DNA of 64,000 nt from Geomicrobium sp. JCM 19039 (GCF_000698145.1 NZ_BAXB01000021.1:1-64000); one strand, 5' to 3'; counted from the first letter of the stretch, positions 15,410 to 27,305 are shown. Numbers and translations: made by a program. Notes: generated by a model not told the origin, from the letters alone.

Positions 15410-15775
15410 TTATACGAGTTCGATGACAGCCATTGGTGCACCGTCACCTTTACGTGGCTCCATCTTAACGATGCGCGTGTAACCACCTTGGCGATCTTCA
15501 TAACGTGGACCAATGTCACTGAACAATTTCTGAACTGCAGTTTCGCTGTCTGCATCCTCAGTCACGTTCTCATTGCGAATGAAAGATGCCGCTTGACGAC
15601 GAGCGTGAAGATCGCCGCGCTTTCCGAGCGTAATCACTTTCTCGACGAGTGGGCGTAAAGCTTTTGCTTTCGCTTCTGTCGTCACAATCTTTTCGTTGAT
15701 GAGCAAATCGGTTGCAAGATCGCGGAAAAGTGCCTTACGCGCAGAACTGTCACGTCCTAGCTTTGCGTATGCCAT
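15410..15775 (-). CDS. rplQ: 50S ribosomal protein L17
   Basis: L17 lies near the peptide exit tunnel of the large subunit. The protein is 121 aa against about 120 in B. subtilis. It begins [20 protein letters not shown] and ends [12 protein letters not shown]; the family's internal [21 protein letters not shown] is present. Last gene of the alpha operon; the gap to rpoA contains a hairpin (15822-15856). Confidence 0.97.
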   Translation of the reverse strand: MAYAKLGRDSSARKALFRDLATDLLINEKIVTTEAKAKALRPLVEKVITLGKRGDLHARRQAASFIRNENVTEDADSETAVQKLFSDIGPRYEDRQGGYTRIVKMEPRKGDGAPMAVIELV

Positions 15776-15821
15776 TTTCGTTCCCCTCCTTCATCATGAG
15801 CCTGTATTCTTTGTTGTTACA

Positions 15822-15856
15822 CATTAGAAAGAAGACCGATCAGCCGTCTTCTAATG
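15822..15856 (-). other. hairpin between rpoA and rplQ
   Basis: CATTAG / CTAATG outer and AAGAC / GTCTT inner stems with a 4-nt bulge, 9-nt loop. No strong U-tract follows on the minus strand, so partial termination or RNA processing are both possible. Low confidence in function. Confidence 0.4.
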
Positions 15857-15862
15857 AGAAAC

Positions 15863-16807
15863 TTACTCTTCATTTCTTAGCCCGAGACTTAATTCTCCAA
15901 GCTTTTCTTGTACTTCTTCAAGTGATTTACGGCCAAGGTTGCGCACTTTCATCATGTCTTCTTCAGACTTCTGAGTAAGTTCTTGAACCGTATTAATGCC
16001 GGCGCGTTTTAAACAGTTGTACGAACGGACGGATAAGTCCAGTTCTTCAATTGTCATCTCCAGCACTTTCTCTTTCTGGTCTTCCTCTTTTTCCACCATA
16101 ATCTCCGCATTCTGCGCTTGATCGGTCAAGCCAATGAAGATGTTTAGGTGCTCGTTCATAATCTTAGCGCCAAGAGATACCGCTTCTTCCGGACGGATGC
16201 TACCATCTGTCCATACATCAAGCGTTAGTTTGTCGTAGTTTGTAATCTGACCCACACGCGTATTCTCCACTTGGTAGTTTACACGAGAGACCGGTGTAAA
16301 GATGGAGTCAATCGGAAGAACGCCAATCGGCAAGTCTTCATGATTGTTCCCTTCAGCCGGAACATAGCCACGCCCGCGCTTAGCTGTCATACGCATATGA
16401 AGCTGTGCACCTTTCGTAAGCGTTGCAATGTGAAGGTCTGGGTTCAAGATATCAACATCACTGTCATGATTAATATCACGTGCAGTTACGACACCTTCTC
16501 CGTTTGCATCGATTTCAAGCACTTTCTCTTCGTCAGAATGAATGTTCAGAGCTAACTGTTTCAAGTTCAAAATGATCGTTGTAACGTCTTCTACGACACC
16601 CTCAACCGTTGAGAATTCATGAAGAACACTATCAATTTGAACATTGGTAATCGCAGACCCTGGGAGGGAGGATAATAGGATTCGACGCAAGGAGTTCCCT
16701 AAAGTCGTACCATAGCCACGTTCCAAAGGCTCCACAACGAATTTGCCGTACTTAGCATCCTCGCTGACTTCGATCGTTTCAATGCTTGGCTTTTCGATTT
16801 CAATCAT
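15863..16807 (-). CDS. rpoA: DNA-directed RNA polymerase alpha subunit
   Basis: Assembles the polymerase core and, through its C-terminal domain, contacts UP elements and activators. The N-terminal domain begins with [20 protein letters not shown], the dimer interface motif; the alpha-CTD at 250-314 shows [20 protein letters not shown] and [11 protein letters not shown] with the 265-like Arg region intact. Length 314 aa is standard. AAGGAGG precedes the ATG. Confidence 0.98.
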   Translation of the reverse strand: MIEIEKPSIETIEVSEDAKYGKFVVEPLERGYGTTLGNSLRRILLSSLPGSAITNVQIDSVLHEFSTVEGVVEDVTTIILNLKQLALNIHSDEEKVLEIDANGEGVVTARDINHDSDVDILNPDLHIATLTKGAQLHMRMTAKRGRGYVPAEGNNHEDLPIGVLPIDSIFTPVSRVNYQVENTRVGQITNYDKLTLDVWTDGSIRPEEAVSLGAKIMNEHLNIFIGLTDQAQNAEIMVEKEEDQKEKVLEMTIEELDLSVRSYNCLKRAGINTVQELTQKSEEDMMKVRNLGRKSLEEVQEKLGELSLGLRNEE

Positions 16808-16964
16808 TCGATTTCCTCCTTAAAAACGTCGGAATCCGAAAAGGCGTGCTCAGCACGTCTTTCCGCTTTTCCCTTAAAGGCAGTGATTGACACTGTTCAC
16901 CATAACTCTGGCGCCCACATCTAACCATTATTGACACAATCCGGTTATTTTAACCTCTATGGTG

Positions 16965-17355
16965 TTAAACTCTCCGACGTTTCGGGGGACGACAACCGTT
17001 GTGAGGTACTGGCGTCATGTCACGAATGACATTCACTTCAAGGCCTGTTGCTTGCAAAGAGCGGATTGCTGCTTCACGTCCGGCACCAGGTCCTTTAACG
17101 GCAACCTCAACAGTTTCATGCCGTGCTCCATTGCTGACTTCGCTGCGCTTTCTGCAGCCATTTGTGCAGCAAACGGCGTAGATTTACGAGAACCTTTAAA
17201 TCCAAGGTTACCAGCACTTGCCCAGGAAAGAACGTTTCCTTGTAAATCTGAAATGGTCACGATCGTATTATTAAACGTTGAGCGGATGTGAGCAATTCCT
17301 GAATCCACTTGTTTACGTTGGCGACGTTTACGTGTTGTTGTCTTAGGCTTAGCAT
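16965..17355 (-). CDS. rpsK: 30S ribosomal protein S11 (two frameshifts here)
   Basis: S11 is part of the platform of the small subunit. Two bases are missing. At the start, CAGATGCTAAGCC should be CAGATGGCTAAGCC, so the true ATG at 17355, placed after AAAGGAGG, reads [15 protein letters not shown]. Near 17105, ATGAAACTG should be ATGAAAACTG, after which the frame reads [18 protein letters not shown] and ends [13 protein letters not shown], the invariant S11 tail. With both repaired the product is 130 aa, one less than B. subtilis. Taken literally the gene would be dead, which is not credible for an essential protein. Confidence 0.93.
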
Positions 17356-17377
17356 CTGAATAGACCTCCTTTATCAT

Positions 17378-17749
17378 TTATTTCTTTTTATTAGCGATCG
17401 TCTTACGAGGACCTTTTACTGTACGTGAGTTGTTCTTTGTCTTCTGACCACGAGCAGGAAGCCCGCGACGATGACGAATACCACGATAAGATCCGATTTC
17501 AATAAGACGCTTGATGTTTAATGACTTCTCACGGCGAAGATCACCTTCTACGTTGTAGTTTCCTACAACTGTACGAATGCGTCCTAGTTCTTCATCAGTA
17601 AGATCACGAACGCGCGTTTCTGATGAAACGTTCGCTTCATCGAGTACTTTCTCAGCAGTCTTCTTACCAATCCCGTGTACATAAGTGAGTGAAATCACTA
17701 CACGTTTATCACGAGGGATATCGACACCAGCAATACGTGCCAAACTCAT
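17378..17749 (-). CDS. rpsM: 30S ribosomal protein S13
   Basis: Head protein that forms bridges to the large subunit. The sequence [29 protein letters not shown] is typical, and the tail [11 protein letters not shown] is intact. Length 123 aa; GGAGGTGC precedes ATG 17749. The two extra N-terminal residues compared with most Bacillus S13 are SL after Met. Followed by rpsK in the standard alpha operon order. Confidence 0.97.
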   Translation of the reverse strand: MSLARIAGVDIPRDKRVVISLTYVHGIGKKTAEKVLDEANVSSETRVRDLTDEELGRIRTVVGNYNVEGDLRREKSLNIKRLIEIGSYRGIRHRRGLPARGQKTKNNSRTVKGPRKTIANKKK

Positions 17750-17764
17750 GCACCTCCTTGTTTT

Positions 17765-17938
<174 letters not shown>

Positions 17939-18156
17939 TTATTTATATCGATACGTAATCCTTCCCCTAGATAGGTCATATGGAGACAACTCCACAGTAA
18001 CTTTATCTCCGGGTAAGATTCGAATAAAGTGCATTCGGATTTTGCCAGATACGTGCGCAAGAATCTTGTGTCCGTTATCTAACTCCACACGAAACATTGC
18101 GTTCGGTAAAGGCTCGATCACTGTGCTTCTACTTCGATTACATCATCTTTGGCCAT
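17939..18156 (-). CDS. infA: translation initiation factor IF-1 (frameshifted here)
   Basis: Blocks the A site during initiation. The start ATG 18156 after AAGGAG reads [10 protein letters not shown], then one G is missing near 18126 (GAAGCACAG should be GAAGGCACAG). After repair, [20 protein letters not shown] follows and the protein ends RGRITYRYK, 72 aa, the universal length. The oligonucleotide-binding fold core is unchanged. Essential, so the lesion is treated as a sequence error. Confidence 0.94.
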
Positions 18157-18159
18157 GGA

Positions 18160-18465
18160 TTACTCTCCTTCCTTTATTATAACAGGTTTCTCCCTACAAT
18201 ACTGAATCAACCCGTGGCGGATTTTGGCATTGGTCACAAGACCTGTTTGCTCAAGACTTTCCTTCACCTCTCGGGAAGCAAACCCAAGCGCTCTTACATG
18301 GTTGATGTTTTTCTTCTTAGCAGTTTTGAACATTCTCTGGTCGCCATCGGCAACAGCAACAAAGTGATCATCGAACTTGCCGACGACAATGTAGATTTTA
18401 CCGTGGTCTCTACCTTTTGTCGCTTCAACAATTTCCCCGATTTGAAAAACCGGTACGTTCTCCAT
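18160..18465 (-). CDS. KOW-domain RNA-binding protein (YbzG type)
   Basis: A 101-aa protein with an N-terminal KOW motif (VFQIGEIVEATKGRDHGKIYIVVGKFDD), related to ribosomal L14e/L6e/L27e. It is found between map and infA in most Bacillus and is called YbzG in B. subtilis. It probably binds RNA, but its exact partner is unknown. ATG 18465; spacing to infA is 3 bp, implying coupled expression. Confidence 0.85.
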   Translation of the reverse strand: MENVPVFQIGEIVEATKGRDHGKIYIVVGKFDDHFVAVADGDQRMFKTAKKKNINHVRALGFASREVKESLEQTGLVTNAKIRHGLIQYCREKPVIIKEGE

Positions 18466-18483
18466 GTTCGACCACCTTGTTTA

Positions 18484-19223
18484 CTACTTGGTTAGAATTT
18501 CATATCCCGTGTCCGTAATGGCAATGGTGTGTTCAAAATGTGCGCAGTTCTTTCCATCAGATGTGACCACTGTCCAGTTATCATCCAGGGTATGAACGTA
18601 TCTTGCCTGCATATTAATCATCGGTTCAATGGCAAGGACCATTCCGGGTTTTAGCCTAGGGCCTTTCCCAGGAGGACCGTAATGCGGAATCTGTGGATCT
18701 TCATGCAAGTTTTGCCCAACTCCATGACCCACATACTCTCTCACGACCGAAAATCCATGCTTCTCAACGTACGTCTGAATTGCATGAGAGATATTGGAGA
18801 GCCTTTCTTTTGGTTTTGCTTCTGCAAGACCTTCGTACAAGGCATCCCGGGTAACATCCAAGAGCTTCTCGTTCTCTTCGCTGATCGTCCCTACTGGATA
18901 CGTCCATGCGGAATCCCCGTGATACCCTTGGATTTTAGCACCAATGTCGATGGAGATGATGTCTCCATCTTGCAAAACACGCTTTCCCGGAATCCCGTGA
19001 ACGAGTTCTTCATTGACAGAAGTGCAAATGCTCCCTGTAAATCCATGATACCCTTTGAATGATGGTTCTGCACCACGTGAACGAATGTAAGAATCGGCAA
19101 TTCCATCCAATTCACCCGTCGTTACACCAGGCTGAATGTATTTTTTAAGTTCAGCATGTGTCTCAGCAACGATTTGACCTGCCAGGCGCATAATGTTGAG
19201 CTCGCGCTCGGTTTTCGTGATAA

Positions 19224-19227
<4 letters not shown>
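18484..19227 (-). CDS. map: methionine aminopeptidase type I
   Basis: Removes the initiator methionine from nascent proteins. The five metal ligands of the pita-bread fold are visible in order: Asp in SIDIGA, Asp in GDSAWT, His in EYVGHGVG, Glu in AIEPM and Glu in FEHTIAI. Length 247 aa is typical. ATG 19227 overlaps the adk stop by 4 nt (ATGA), the usual adk-map coupling. Confidence 0.97.
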
Positions 19228-19900
<673 letters not shown>

Positions 19901-19912
19901 TTACCAAATGAT

Positions 19913-21208
19913 TTATTTGATAAAACCTTTATAACTCCGTTTTATTAGCTGACCTTCGATTTGTTTCATCGTGTCAAGTGCAACACCAACTACGATGAGT
20001 AATCCAGTACCCCCGATTTGAATTTGCTGAGGCAAGCCTAGCTGATTGGTAAAGAAAATCGGAATGATGGATACTGTGGCCAAAAACAGAGCGCCGACGA
20101 AGGTGAGGCGATATAAGATGCGACGAATAGTAAGCTCAGTCGACTTACCAGGCCTTACCCCAGGTATATAGCCGCCTTGTTTTTTCAAGTTTTCAGCCAT
20201 AGTTTCGGGATTCACTTGCACAAACGTATAGAAATACGTAAATGCGATAATGAGGCCGACATAAAAGATCAGGCCAACTGGATGGTTATAGTTAAAGTTA
20301 TCAACGATCCATTGTGCAATGCCACTACCATCTGCAAAGAATCCTGCTACTGTTGGTGGGAAGATAAAAAGTGCCATTGCGAAAATGACTGGAATTACCC
20401 CCGCAGAGTTTACTTTGAGTGGAAGGTGTGTGGATTGAGCGCCAGCTGTATTGCCTTGCCCAACGACACGCTTAGCATATTGAATCGGAACTTTTCTAAT
20501 CGCTTGTTGTACGAAGACAACACCAACGATAACAAGTAAAACGGCTAACGCTAATAAAAGAATCGTGACGACACCCATGAATATCTGGTCGCCTTGGTCT
20601 TGAATTTGCGTTGCATAGATCATGTTCACACCATTAGGTATACCGGCAGCAATACCTGAGAAGATGAGAATCGATATCCCATTTCCGACGCCTTGTGCGG
20701 TAATTTGTTCCCCTAACCACATTAAGAACGTTGTACCTGCTGTCATGATTAAAGCAATCATGAGGTACGTCGTAACACTCGGATCAGGAATTAATCCAGG
20801 GAATTGCGTGTTAAAGCCGATTGACATTGCTAATGCTTGAACAAATGCTAACACAACAGTGAAATATCTAGTAAACTGCGCAAGCTTTCTACGCCCTGCT
20901 TCGCCTTGCTTCGACCATTCCGTGAATTTCGGAACAACGTCCATTCTTAAAAGCTGGACGACAATCGAGGCAGTAATATAAGGGAAGACTCCCATCGCGA
21001 AGATCGAGAAGTTCCCTAACGCCCCGCCCCCAAATGTATCTAGGAAACCAAAGGCGCTTGCTTCATCTTGAAAAGATAACTGATCACTGTCTGCCCCAGG
21101 AACCGGTATGAACGTACCCATACGGTATACGACGAGCATTAACAAGGTGAATAAAATCTTGCGGCGCAGATCAGCGACTCGAAAAATATTGGCGAGCGCC
21201 TTAAACAT
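19913..21208 (-). CDS. secY: preprotein translocase subunit SecY
   Basis: Core of the Sec protein-conducting channel, with ten membrane segments visible. The segments include FALANIFRVADLRRKILF at the start, the plug region RMGTFIPVPGAD, PYITASIVVQLL and FTYFYTFVQVNPE near the end. Length 431 aa is standard. Start 21208 overlaps the rplO stop by one base (TAATG). No frameshift. It is the spc operon gene before adk. Confidence 0.98.
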   Translation of the reverse strand: MFKALANIFRVADLRRKILFTLLMLVVYRMGTFIPVPGADSDQLSFQDEASAFGFLDTFGGGALGNFSIFAMGVFPYITASIVVQLLRMDVVPKFTEWSKQGEAGRRKLAQFTRYFTVVLAFVQALAMSIGFNTQFPGLIPDPSVTTYLMIALIMTAGTTFLMWLGEQITAQGVGNGISILIFSGIAAGIPNGVNMIYATQIQDQGDQIFMGVVTILLLALAVLLVIVGVVFVQQAIRKVPIQYAKRVVGQGNTAGAQSTHLPLKVNSAGVIPVIFAMALFIFPPTVAGFFADGSGIAQWIVDNFNYNHPVGLIFYVGLIIAFTYFYTFVQVNPETMAENLKKQGGYIPGVRPGKSTELTIRRILYRLTFVGALFLATVSIIPIFFTNQLGLPQQIQIGGTGLLIVVGVALDTMKQIEGQLIKRSYKGFIK

Positions 21209-21648
21209 TAGACCACCTCTGTTGTACCGCCGGCTCCTTCAATCACCTTAACTGCAGATGCAGAGAACTTGTTTGCCTTTACGGTAAGTTTTTTGTTTAG
21301 ACTACCGTTACCAAGTACTTTGATCCCATGATTCTCTTTTTTAACAACACCGTTTTCGATGAGAAGCTCTGGTGTAATCTCTGTACCTTCATCGAATTGA
21401 TCTAGTGTCTCAACATTAACAATGCTATACGTTTTGCGTCCTGGGTTCGTGAACCCACGTTTTGGCAAACGCTTGTAAATTGGATTTTGACCACCTTCAA
21501 AGCCTGGACGTACATTCCCGCCTGAACGAGACTTTTGACCATGCTCTCCGCGTCCAGCACGATTTCCGCGTTTCGCACTGTACCCACGACCAACACGAAT
21601 ACCGCGCTTGCGGGATCCTTCAGATGGCTTCAACTCATGTAGTTTCAT
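21208..21648 (-). CDS. rplO: 50S ribosomal protein L15
   Basis: Late assembly protein rich in Gly and basic residues, [21 protein letters not shown], then [17 protein letters not shown] and [17 protein letters not shown]. The start is ATG 21648 after GGAGGTG, giving 146 aa as in B. subtilis; the TTG one codon earlier is less likely. Coupled to secY by TAATG. Confidence 0.97.
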   Translation of the reverse strand: MKLHELKPSEGSRKRGIRVGRGYSAKRGNRAGRGEHGQKSRSGGNVRPGFEGGQNPIYKRLPKRGFTNPGRKTYSIVNVETLDQFDEGTEITPELLIENGVVKKENHGIKVLGNGSLNKKLTVKANKFSASAVKVIEGAGGTTEVV

Positions 21649-21679
21649 CAACTCACACCTCCTGTCTTTTCAATTATGA

Positions 21680-21868
21680 CTAACCTTTAATTTCTTTAAC
21701 GTTCAAAAGGTGGGATACTTTGTTAACCATTCCTCGGATCGATGGATTATCTTCTTGTACGACCGAGTGATTGACTTTACGAAGCCCAAGTGTCTTCACC
21801 GTCACGCGTTGATCTTCAGGACGCCCGATAAGACTGCGTTTGAGGGTGATTTCTAGCTTATTTGCCAT
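21680..21868 (-). CDS. rpmD: 50S ribosomal protein L30
   Basis: Short single-domain protein of 62 aa, [20 protein letters not shown], ending [14 protein letters not shown]. Standard Firmicute length. Thirteen bp downstream of rpsE and 31 bp before rplO. Confidence 0.96.
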   Translation of the reverse strand: MANKLEITLKRSLIGRPEDQRVTVKTLGLRKVNHSVVQEDNPSIRGMVNKVSHLLNVKEIKG

Positions 21869-21881
21869 GACATTTCCCTCC

Positions 21882-22376
21882 TTATCCTAGCAACTCTTCA
21901 ACGCTTTTACCGCGAAGTTTTGCTACGTTTTCTGCAGTTTTCAATGAAGTTAACCCTTGCAATGTGGCACGAACCATATTGATTGGGTTGTTTGAACCGT
22001 GAGATTTAGACAAGATGTCTCCAACACCGCCAAGTTCAAGCACGGCACGAACCGGTCCACCCGCAATAATTCCAGTACCTTCGCTAGCAGGCTTAAGAAG
22101 TACTTTACCTGCTCCGAAACGTCCGATAAGTTCGTGAGGAATTGTTGTTCCAACACGTGGTACACTGATCAGATTTTTCTTTCCGTCTTCAATCGCTTTG
22201 CGAATGGCTTCTGGTACCTCTAGGGCTTTTCCGATTCCAAAACCAACATGTCCGTTACGGTCTCCGACAACAACAACCGCAGCGAAACGGAAGCGACGTC
22301 CACCTTTTACAACTTTTGCTACACGGTTGATGGCAACAACCTTTTCTTCAAGATCCAGTTTGTTCGGATCGATCAT
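21882..22376 (-). CDS. rpsE: 30S ribosomal protein S5
   Basis: Decoding-site protein. N-terminal double-stranded RNA binding domain with [19 protein letters not shown] followed by [19 protein letters not shown], and C-terminal domain ending EELLG. 164 aa (166 in B. subtilis). Spectinomycin-interacting KGGRRF loop is wild type. Confidence 0.97.
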   Translation of the reverse strand: MIDPNKLDLEEKVVAINRVAKVVKGGRRFRFAAVVVVGDRNGHVGFGIGKALEVPEAIRKAIEDGKKNLISVPRVGTTIPHELIGRFGAGKVLLKPASEGTGIIAGGPVRAVLELGGVGDILSKSHGSNNPINMVRATLQGLTSLKTAENVAKLRGKSVEELLG

Positions 22377-22397
22377 GTAATTTCCCTCCTTCGACCT

Positions 22398-22760
22398 TTA
22401 AAATTTCAATCCTGCTTCGCGCGCTGCATCTGCAAGCGCTGCAACACGTCCGTGGTATACGTTCCCGCCGCGGTCAAATACGACGTTATCGTATCCTTTT
22501 TCAGTGGCACGTTTCCCAACTAGCGCTCCTACTTCTTTTGCAGCTGCAACGTTTCCTCCGTGGTCTACGTTGATGTCCTTATCCATTGTGGACGCAGCAA
22601 CAACCGTTACTCCTTGTTGATCATCGATCAATTGAGCGTAAATGTGGTTCGTTGAACGAAATACGTTAAGACGCGGGCGCTCTGTCGTACCATGCACCTT
22701 AAGACGGATGCTCTTTTGGCGACGCTGGCGCGCAGTGTTCTTTGACATTTTCTTCGCCAT
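22398..22760 (-). CDS. rplR: 50S ribosomal protein L18
   Basis: Binds 5S rRNA to 23S rRNA. Sequence includes [35 protein letters not shown] and ending [11 protein letters not shown], all family features; 120 aa. A GGAGGAAAC-type ribosome binding site precedes the ATG. Confidence 0.97.
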   Translation of the reverse strand: MAKKMSKNTARQRRQKSIRLKVHGTTERPRLNVFRSTNHIYAQLIDDQQGVTVVAASTMDKDINVDHGGNVAAAKEVGALVGKRATEKGYDNVVFDRGGNVYHGRVAALADAAREAGLKF

Positions 22761-22835
22761 GAGAATGTTTCCTCCTTTCGTGCCGTTCGCTGGTTTCGTT
22801 TGTACCGAGCAAACAAAACCGGTTCATCTATAAAA

Positions 22836-23372
22836 TTACTTACCTGTTTTACCTTCTTTACGACGAATCATCTCTCCGCTGTAGCGAATTCCTTTACCTT
22901 TATAAGGTTCAGGCTTACGTACAGAACGAATGTCAGAAGCAATCGCACCTACAAGCTGCTTATCGATTCCTTTTACAACAACTTTGTTGTTTGCAGGAAC
23001 GTCAATTTCGATGCCTTCGATCTTGTCGAACTCAACAGGGTGTGAATACCCGACGTTAAGGACGAGTTTCTCGCCAGACTTCGATGCACGATAACCAACA
23101 CCAACAAGTTCTAGTGTTTTTTCAAAACCATTCGTTACACCTTCGACCATGTTGCCAATAAGGCTTCTTGTCGTTCCGTGTAAAGAGCGGTGGTCTTTAT
23201 GATCTGATGGACGGCTTGTAGTAAGCACGTCATCTTCAATCGAAATCTTAATGTCTGTATTAAACGTGTTGGACAGTTCGCCTTTTGGTCCTTTGACCGT
23301 TACGTGACCGCCATCCAACGTAATCGTAACATCCTTAGGAATCTCTAAAGGATTTACACCGATACGTGACAT
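22836..23372 (-). CDS. rplF: 50S ribosomal protein L6
   Basis: Two similar alpha-beta domains. [14 protein letters not shown] at the start, [17 protein letters not shown]-like [18 protein letters not shown] and the ending RKEGKTGK are present; 178 aa. Followed by rplR after a 75-bp gap. Confidence 0.97.
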   Translation of the reverse strand: MSRIGVNPLEIPKDVTITLDGGHVTVKGPKGELSNTFNTDIKISIEDDVLTTSRPSDHKDHRSLHGTTRSLIGNMVEGVTNGFEKTLELVGVGYRASKSGEKLVLNVGYSHPVEFDKIEGIEIDVPANNKVVVKGIDKQLVGAIASDIRSVRKPEPYKGKGIRYSGEMIRRKEGKTGK

Positions 23373-23402
23373 AATGTCGCACCTCCATTCTTCAGTAACT
23401 TC

Positions 23403-23801
23403 TTACCAAACGTAAGCGAGTACTTCGCCTCCGATATTCTTTTGACGCGCTTCTTTATCAGTCATTACTCCTTGAGATGTTGAAATGACTGCGATACCTA
23501 AACCACTGAGTACACGTGGAATCTCTTCTGATTTCGCGTATACACGAAGGCCAGGCTTACTAATTCTTTTTAGACCTGTAATTACTCGTTCGTTTTGCTC
23601 CCCGTACTTCAAGAAGATGCGAAGAACACCTTGTTTTTTATCATCAACGAATTCTACATCGCGAACGAATCCTTCACGTTTGAGGATTTCTGCTACTTCG
23701 CGCTTCACGTTTGAAGCTGGAAGTTCTAGTTTATCGTGACGTACAGTGTTCGCATTGCGAATTCTTGTTAGCATATCTGCAACCGGATCTGTCATAACCA
23801 T
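23403..23801 (-). CDS. rpsH: 30S ribosomal protein S8
   Basis: Central 16S binder and, in enterics, translational repressor of spc. [35 protein letters not shown] and the tail GGEVLAYVW match the family; 132 aa as in B. subtilis. Confidence 0.97.
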   Translation of the reverse strand: MVMTDPVADMLTRIRNANTVRHDKLELPASNVKREVAEILKREGFVRDVEFVDDKKQGVLRIFLKYGEQNERVITGLKRISKPGLRVYAKSEEIPRVLSGLGIAVISTSQGVMTDKEARQKNIGGEVLAYVW

Positions 23802-23832
23802 ATTGATGTACCTCCTTCCTTATATAAGGCTC

Positions 23833-24033
<201 letters not shown>

Positions 24034-24057
24034 TCATGTTTAGATGAATATCGTTCA

Positions 24058-24597
24058 TTATTTTTGGAATGGCATTCCGACTTCTGTAAGAAGTGCTCTG
24101 GATTCTTCATCCGAATCAGCCGTAGTTACAATTACGATATCCATTCCGCGTACTTTATCAACTTTGTCGTACTCAATTTCAGGGAAAATCAACTGTTCTT
24201 TTACACCAAGCGTGTAGTTTCCACGACCGTCAAATGCTTTGTTAGACACACCACGGAAGTCACGTACACGTGGAAGGGATACATGGATCAATTTCTCAAG
24301 GAAATCATACATGCGCTCTCCGCGAAGTGTAACTTTTGCTCCAATTGGGTTGCCTTCACGAAGCTTAAAGCCAGCGATTGACTTTTTCGCTTTTGTAACG
24401 ACTGGCTTTTGACCAGAGATCGTCGCAAGCTCTTCTACCGCGCTATCGAGTGATTTAGGGTTGTTTACGGCTTCACCGACACCCATGTTAATCACAACTT
24501 TTTCGATCTTAGGTACGGCCATGACCGAATCGTATTTGAATTGCTCGTGTAGACGAGGCACAATTTCTTGTTTGTAACGAGTTTTTAAAGCGTTCAT
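24058..24597 (-). CDS. rplE: 50S ribosomal protein L5
   Basis: Binds 5S rRNA and the P-site tRNA. The start is ATG 24597 ([16 protein letters not shown]), nine nt after GGAGG, giving 179 aa as in B. subtilis. [16 protein letters not shown] and [19 protein letters not shown] segments are conserved. Confidence 0.97.
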   Translation of the reverse strand: MNALKTRYKQEIVPRLHEQFKYDSVMAVPKIEKVVINMGVGEAVNNPKSLDSAVEELATISGQKPVVTKAKKSIAGFKLREGNPIGAKVTLRGERMYDFLEKLIHVSLPRVRDFRGVSNKAFDGRGNYTLGVKEQLIFPEIEYDKVDKVRGMDIVIVTTADSDEESRALLTEVGMPFQK

Positions 24598-24623
24598 GAT
24601 CAAGGACCTCCTTTCAACAGGTG

Positions 24624-24950
24624 TTACTTATCGATCACTTCACCTGATTTTTTTGCAACACGTACTTTTTTGCCGTCTTCGTGCTTGTAACCCACTCGCG
24701 TTGGTTCTCCGCTTTTCGGGTCAATGAGCATCACATTAGAAACATGGATGGCTGCTTCCTCGTTAAGAATACCGCCTTGTGGGTTTTCTTGAGTTGGCTT
24801 TGCATGTTTCTTTACTACATTTACGCCTTCGACGATCACTCGCTCTTTACTCGGAAGAGCTTTAAGGATCACGCCTTCTTTTCCTTTATCTTTACCAGTG
24901 ATTACTTTGACTTTATCGCCAGTTTTCACGTGTAATTTTGGCTGCGCCAT
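24624..24950 (-). CDS. rplX: 50S ribosomal protein L24
   Basis: Assembly-initiating KOW protein, 108 aa. [22 protein letters not shown] is the KOW motif and [22 protein letters not shown] the tunnel-rim loop. Slightly longer than B. subtilis L24 (103). Confidence 0.96.
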   Translation of the reverse strand: MAQPKLHVKTGDKVKVITGKDKGKEGVILKALPSKERVIVEGVNVVKKHAKPTQENPQGGILNEEAAIHVSNVMLIDPKSGEPTRVGYKHEDGKKVRVAKKSGEVIDK

Positions 24951-24987
24951 TTAGTCGCACCTCCTCGATAACCGTTGTTTCGTATCT

Positions 24988-25356
24988 TTAAAGTACCTCA
25001 GGTGCTAGAGATACGATCTTCATATATTGCTTATCACGTAATTCACGTGCAACTGGTCCGAAAATACGTGTACCTCTCGGCCCTTTGTCGTCACGAATGA
25101 TTACTGCTGCGTTTTCATCAAACTTGATATATGAACCGTCGTTACGACGAACGCCACTGCGTGAACGTACGATAACGGCGCGGACAACTTCACCTTTTTT
25201 GACAACGCCACCAGGTGTTGCATTCTTGACTGCACACACGATCGTGTCACCAATGTTCGCTGTCTTACGTCCAGTACCACCAAGTACTTTAATGCATTGT
25301 ACTTCACGAGCACCAGAGTTATCTGCTACTTTCAATCTTGATTCTTGCTGGATCAT
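24988..25356 (-). CDS. rplN: 50S ribosomal protein L14
   Basis: First gene of the spc operon set, 122 aa. [19 protein letters not shown] and [21 protein letters not shown] are the conserved ends. L14 contacts the small subunit (bridges B5/B8) and is the target of ribosome silencing factor RsfS. Confidence 0.97.
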   Translation of the reverse strand: MIQQESRLKVADNSGAREVQCIKVLGGTGRKTANIGDTIVCAVKNATPGGVVKKGEVVRAVIVRSRSGVRRNDGSYIKFDENAAVIIRDDKGPRGTRIFGPVARELRDKQYMKIVSLAPEVL

Positions 25357-25387
25357 GTCATTTGCCTCCCTTCAACAAAAGGATGTC

Positions 25388-25650
25388 TTAGATAATCACG
25401 GATTCTTCAACGATTTTCACGAGGCGGAAGTACTTATCTTTGGAAAGCGGACGTGTTTCATGATGCGTACGATATCTCCGACTTTTGCTTCGTTGTTTTC
25501 ATCGTGAGCTTTGTATTTCTTTGAGTAACGAACACGCTTGCCGTATAACTTATCACGTTTATACGTTTCAACAACAACAGTGATTGTTTTATCCATTTTG
25601 TCGGATACAACACGGCCCGTTAATTCTTTACGATTATTACGTTCAGTCAT
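25388..25650 (-). CDS. rpsQ: 30S ribosomal protein S17 (frameshifted here)
   Basis: Oligonucleotide-binding fold protein of the lower 30S. Reading starts [20 protein letters not shown] and continues to IVRIM. One G is then missing near 25459 (ATGAAACACG should be ATGGAAACACG). After repair the frame reads [20 protein letters not shown], and the gene stops at 25388: 87 aa, as in B. subtilis. Without repair the C-terminus is nonsense. Confidence 0.94.
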
Positions 25651-25670
25651 TACGTTTGCCCCTCCTTTAA

Positions 25671-25874
25671 TTATCCACGAGTAATGCCAAGTTCTCTTTC
25701 ACGAAGAACTGTATTGGCTCTAGCGATTTCTTTACGTACGTGACGGATGCGGGCAGGATTATCCAACTGACCAGTAGCTAGCTGGAAACGAAGGTTAAAC
25801 AATTCTTCTTTCAAAGACTTTGTTTCTTGTTCGATCTCAGTCGTTGTCAGATCTCTAATTTCTTTAGCTTTCAT
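25671..25874 (-). CDS. rpmC: 50S ribosomal protein L29
   Basis: Two-helix protein near the exit tunnel, 67 aa from ATG 25874 ([20 protein letters not shown]); codons upstream are only part of rplP. It overlaps the rplP stop by 11 nt, so translation is coupled. Confidence 0.96.
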   Translation of the reverse strand: MKAKEIRDLTTTEIEQETKSLKEELFNLRFQLATGQLDNPARIRHVRKEIARANTVLRERELGITRG

Positions 25875-26298
25875 TTGCCTCACCACCCATATCTTCACGT
25901 TTCACGAATTTGCATTTAATCGGAAGCTTGTGAGACGCAAGACGCAATGCTTCACGTGCCACCTCTTCGTTTACACCTGCAATTTCAAACATGATTTTAC
26001 CTGGCTTTACGACAGCTACCCAGCCTTCAGGAGCACCTTTACCGGAACCCATTCGAACTTCTAGAGGCTTTGCTGTGTAAGGCTTATCAGGGAAGATTTT
26101 AATCCATACTTTACCGCCACGCTTCATGTAACGAGTCATCGCGATACGTGCTGATTCGATTTGACGGTTCGTTACCCAAGATGGTTCGAGGGCTTGAAGA
26201 CCGTATTCACCAAAGTTTACTTCTGTTCCGCCTTTCGCACGACCTTGCATACGGCCACGGAATTGGCGGCGATATTTAACGCGTTTAGGCATTAACAT
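25864..26298 (-). CDS. rplP: 50S ribosomal protein L16
   Basis: A-site region protein of the large subunit. From ATG 26298 ([17 protein letters not shown]), nine nt after GGAGG, 144 aa as in B. subtilis. The catalytic-centre proximal [20 protein letters not shown] and the family segment [15 protein letters not shown] are present. Confidence 0.97.
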   Translation of the reverse strand: MLMPKRVKYRRQFRGRMQGRAKGGTEVNFGEYGLQALEPSWVTNRQIESARIAMTRYMKRGGKVWIKIFPDKPYTAKPLEVRMGSGKGAPEGWVAVVKPGKIMFEIAGVNEEVAREALRLASHKLPIKCKFVKREDMGGEANES

Positions 26299-26300
26299 GT

Positions 26301-26960
26301 TTAGTTGCCTCCTTCCTCGTTGCTCTTACCTTTCGTGGGAAGGACTTCTCCACGGTAGATCCAGATCTTTACGCCGATTTTACCGAAAGTCGTATCAGCT
26401 TCAGCTGTTCCGTAATCAATGTCGGCACGAAGTGTATGAAGTGGCACTGTACCTTCACTATAGCTTTCAGAACGAGCCATATCTGCTCCACCAAGACGTC
26501 CATTTACTTCTGTACGAATCCCTTTTGCTCCAGAACGCATTGTGCGTTGGATCGATTGCTTCATCGCACGACGGAAACTCACACGGTTTTCCAATTGACG
26601 AGCAATGTTTTCTGCGACTAGACGAGCGTCCATGTCAGTAACTTTCACTTCAGAAATGTTGATATGAACACGCTTGCCAGTAATTTCATTTAGCTTCTTA
26701 CGAAGTGCTTCGACTTCAGAACCACCCTTACCAATTACCATTCCTGGTTTCGCAGTATGGATGTTGATGTTCACACGACGAGCAGCACGTTCGATTTCGA
26801 TTTTAGACAATGATGCATCTTTGAGGCGATCTTCAAGGAATTCACGAATCTTAATATCTTCATGCAAAAGATCTGCATATTCCTTCCCAGCGTACCATTT
26901 CGATTCCCAATCACGAATGACGCCGATACGAAGACCGACAGGGTTTACTTTTTGACCCAC
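26301..26960 (-). CDS. rpsC: 30S ribosomal protein S3
   Basis: Forms the mRNA entry channel with S4 and S5. KH domain motif [18 protein letters not shown] near residue 80, and the [17 protein letters not shown] start. 219 aa (218 in B. subtilis). Lies 2 bp before rplP in the S10 operon. Confidence 0.97.
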   Translation of the reverse strand: MGQKVNPVGLRIGVIRDWESKWYAGKEYADLLHEDIKIREFLEDRLKDASLSKIEIERAARRVNINIHTAKPGMVIGKGGSEVEALRKKLNEITGKRVHINISEVKVTDMDARLVAENIARQLENRVSFRRAMKQSIQRTMRSGAKGIRTEVNGRLGGADMARSESYSEGTVPLHTLRADIDYGTAEADTTFGKIGVKIWIYRGEVLPTKGKSNEEGGN

Positions 26961-26963
26961 GCT

Positions 26964-27305
26964 CTATCCCTCCTCCTTCTCAGAAACAATAATTGTAATG
27001 TGACTAGTGCGCTTGTTGATTCTAGACGCACGACCTTGGGCTCTTGGGCGGAAGCGCTTCAAGGTAACTCCTTCATCTACAAATGCTGCACTTACGTATA
27101 AGTTTTCAGCATCGAGTTCGTAATTGTGTTCAGCGTTCGCAATAGCAGAATTGAGAACCTTCTCAACGATCGGCGAAACACCTCTTGGTGTATGACGCAA
27201 AATTGAAATGGCTTCTCCAACTTCCTTACCTCTGACAAGATCAACAACCATTCTTGCTTTACGAGGAGCAACACGAACTTGTTTCGCAACAGCTTTAGCT
27301 TGCAT
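26964..27305 (-). CDS. rplV: 50S ribosomal protein L22
   Basis: Its beta hairpin lines the exit tunnel. [20 protein letters not shown] at the start, and [21 protein letters not shown] at the C-terminus; 113 aa, standard. Three bp before rpsC. Confidence 0.97.
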   Translation of the reverse strand: MQAKAVAKQVRVAPRKARMVVDLVRGKEVGEAISILRHTPRGVSPIVEKVLNSAIANAEHNYELDAENLYVSAAFVDEGVTLKRFRPRAQGRASRINKRTSHITIIVSEKEEG

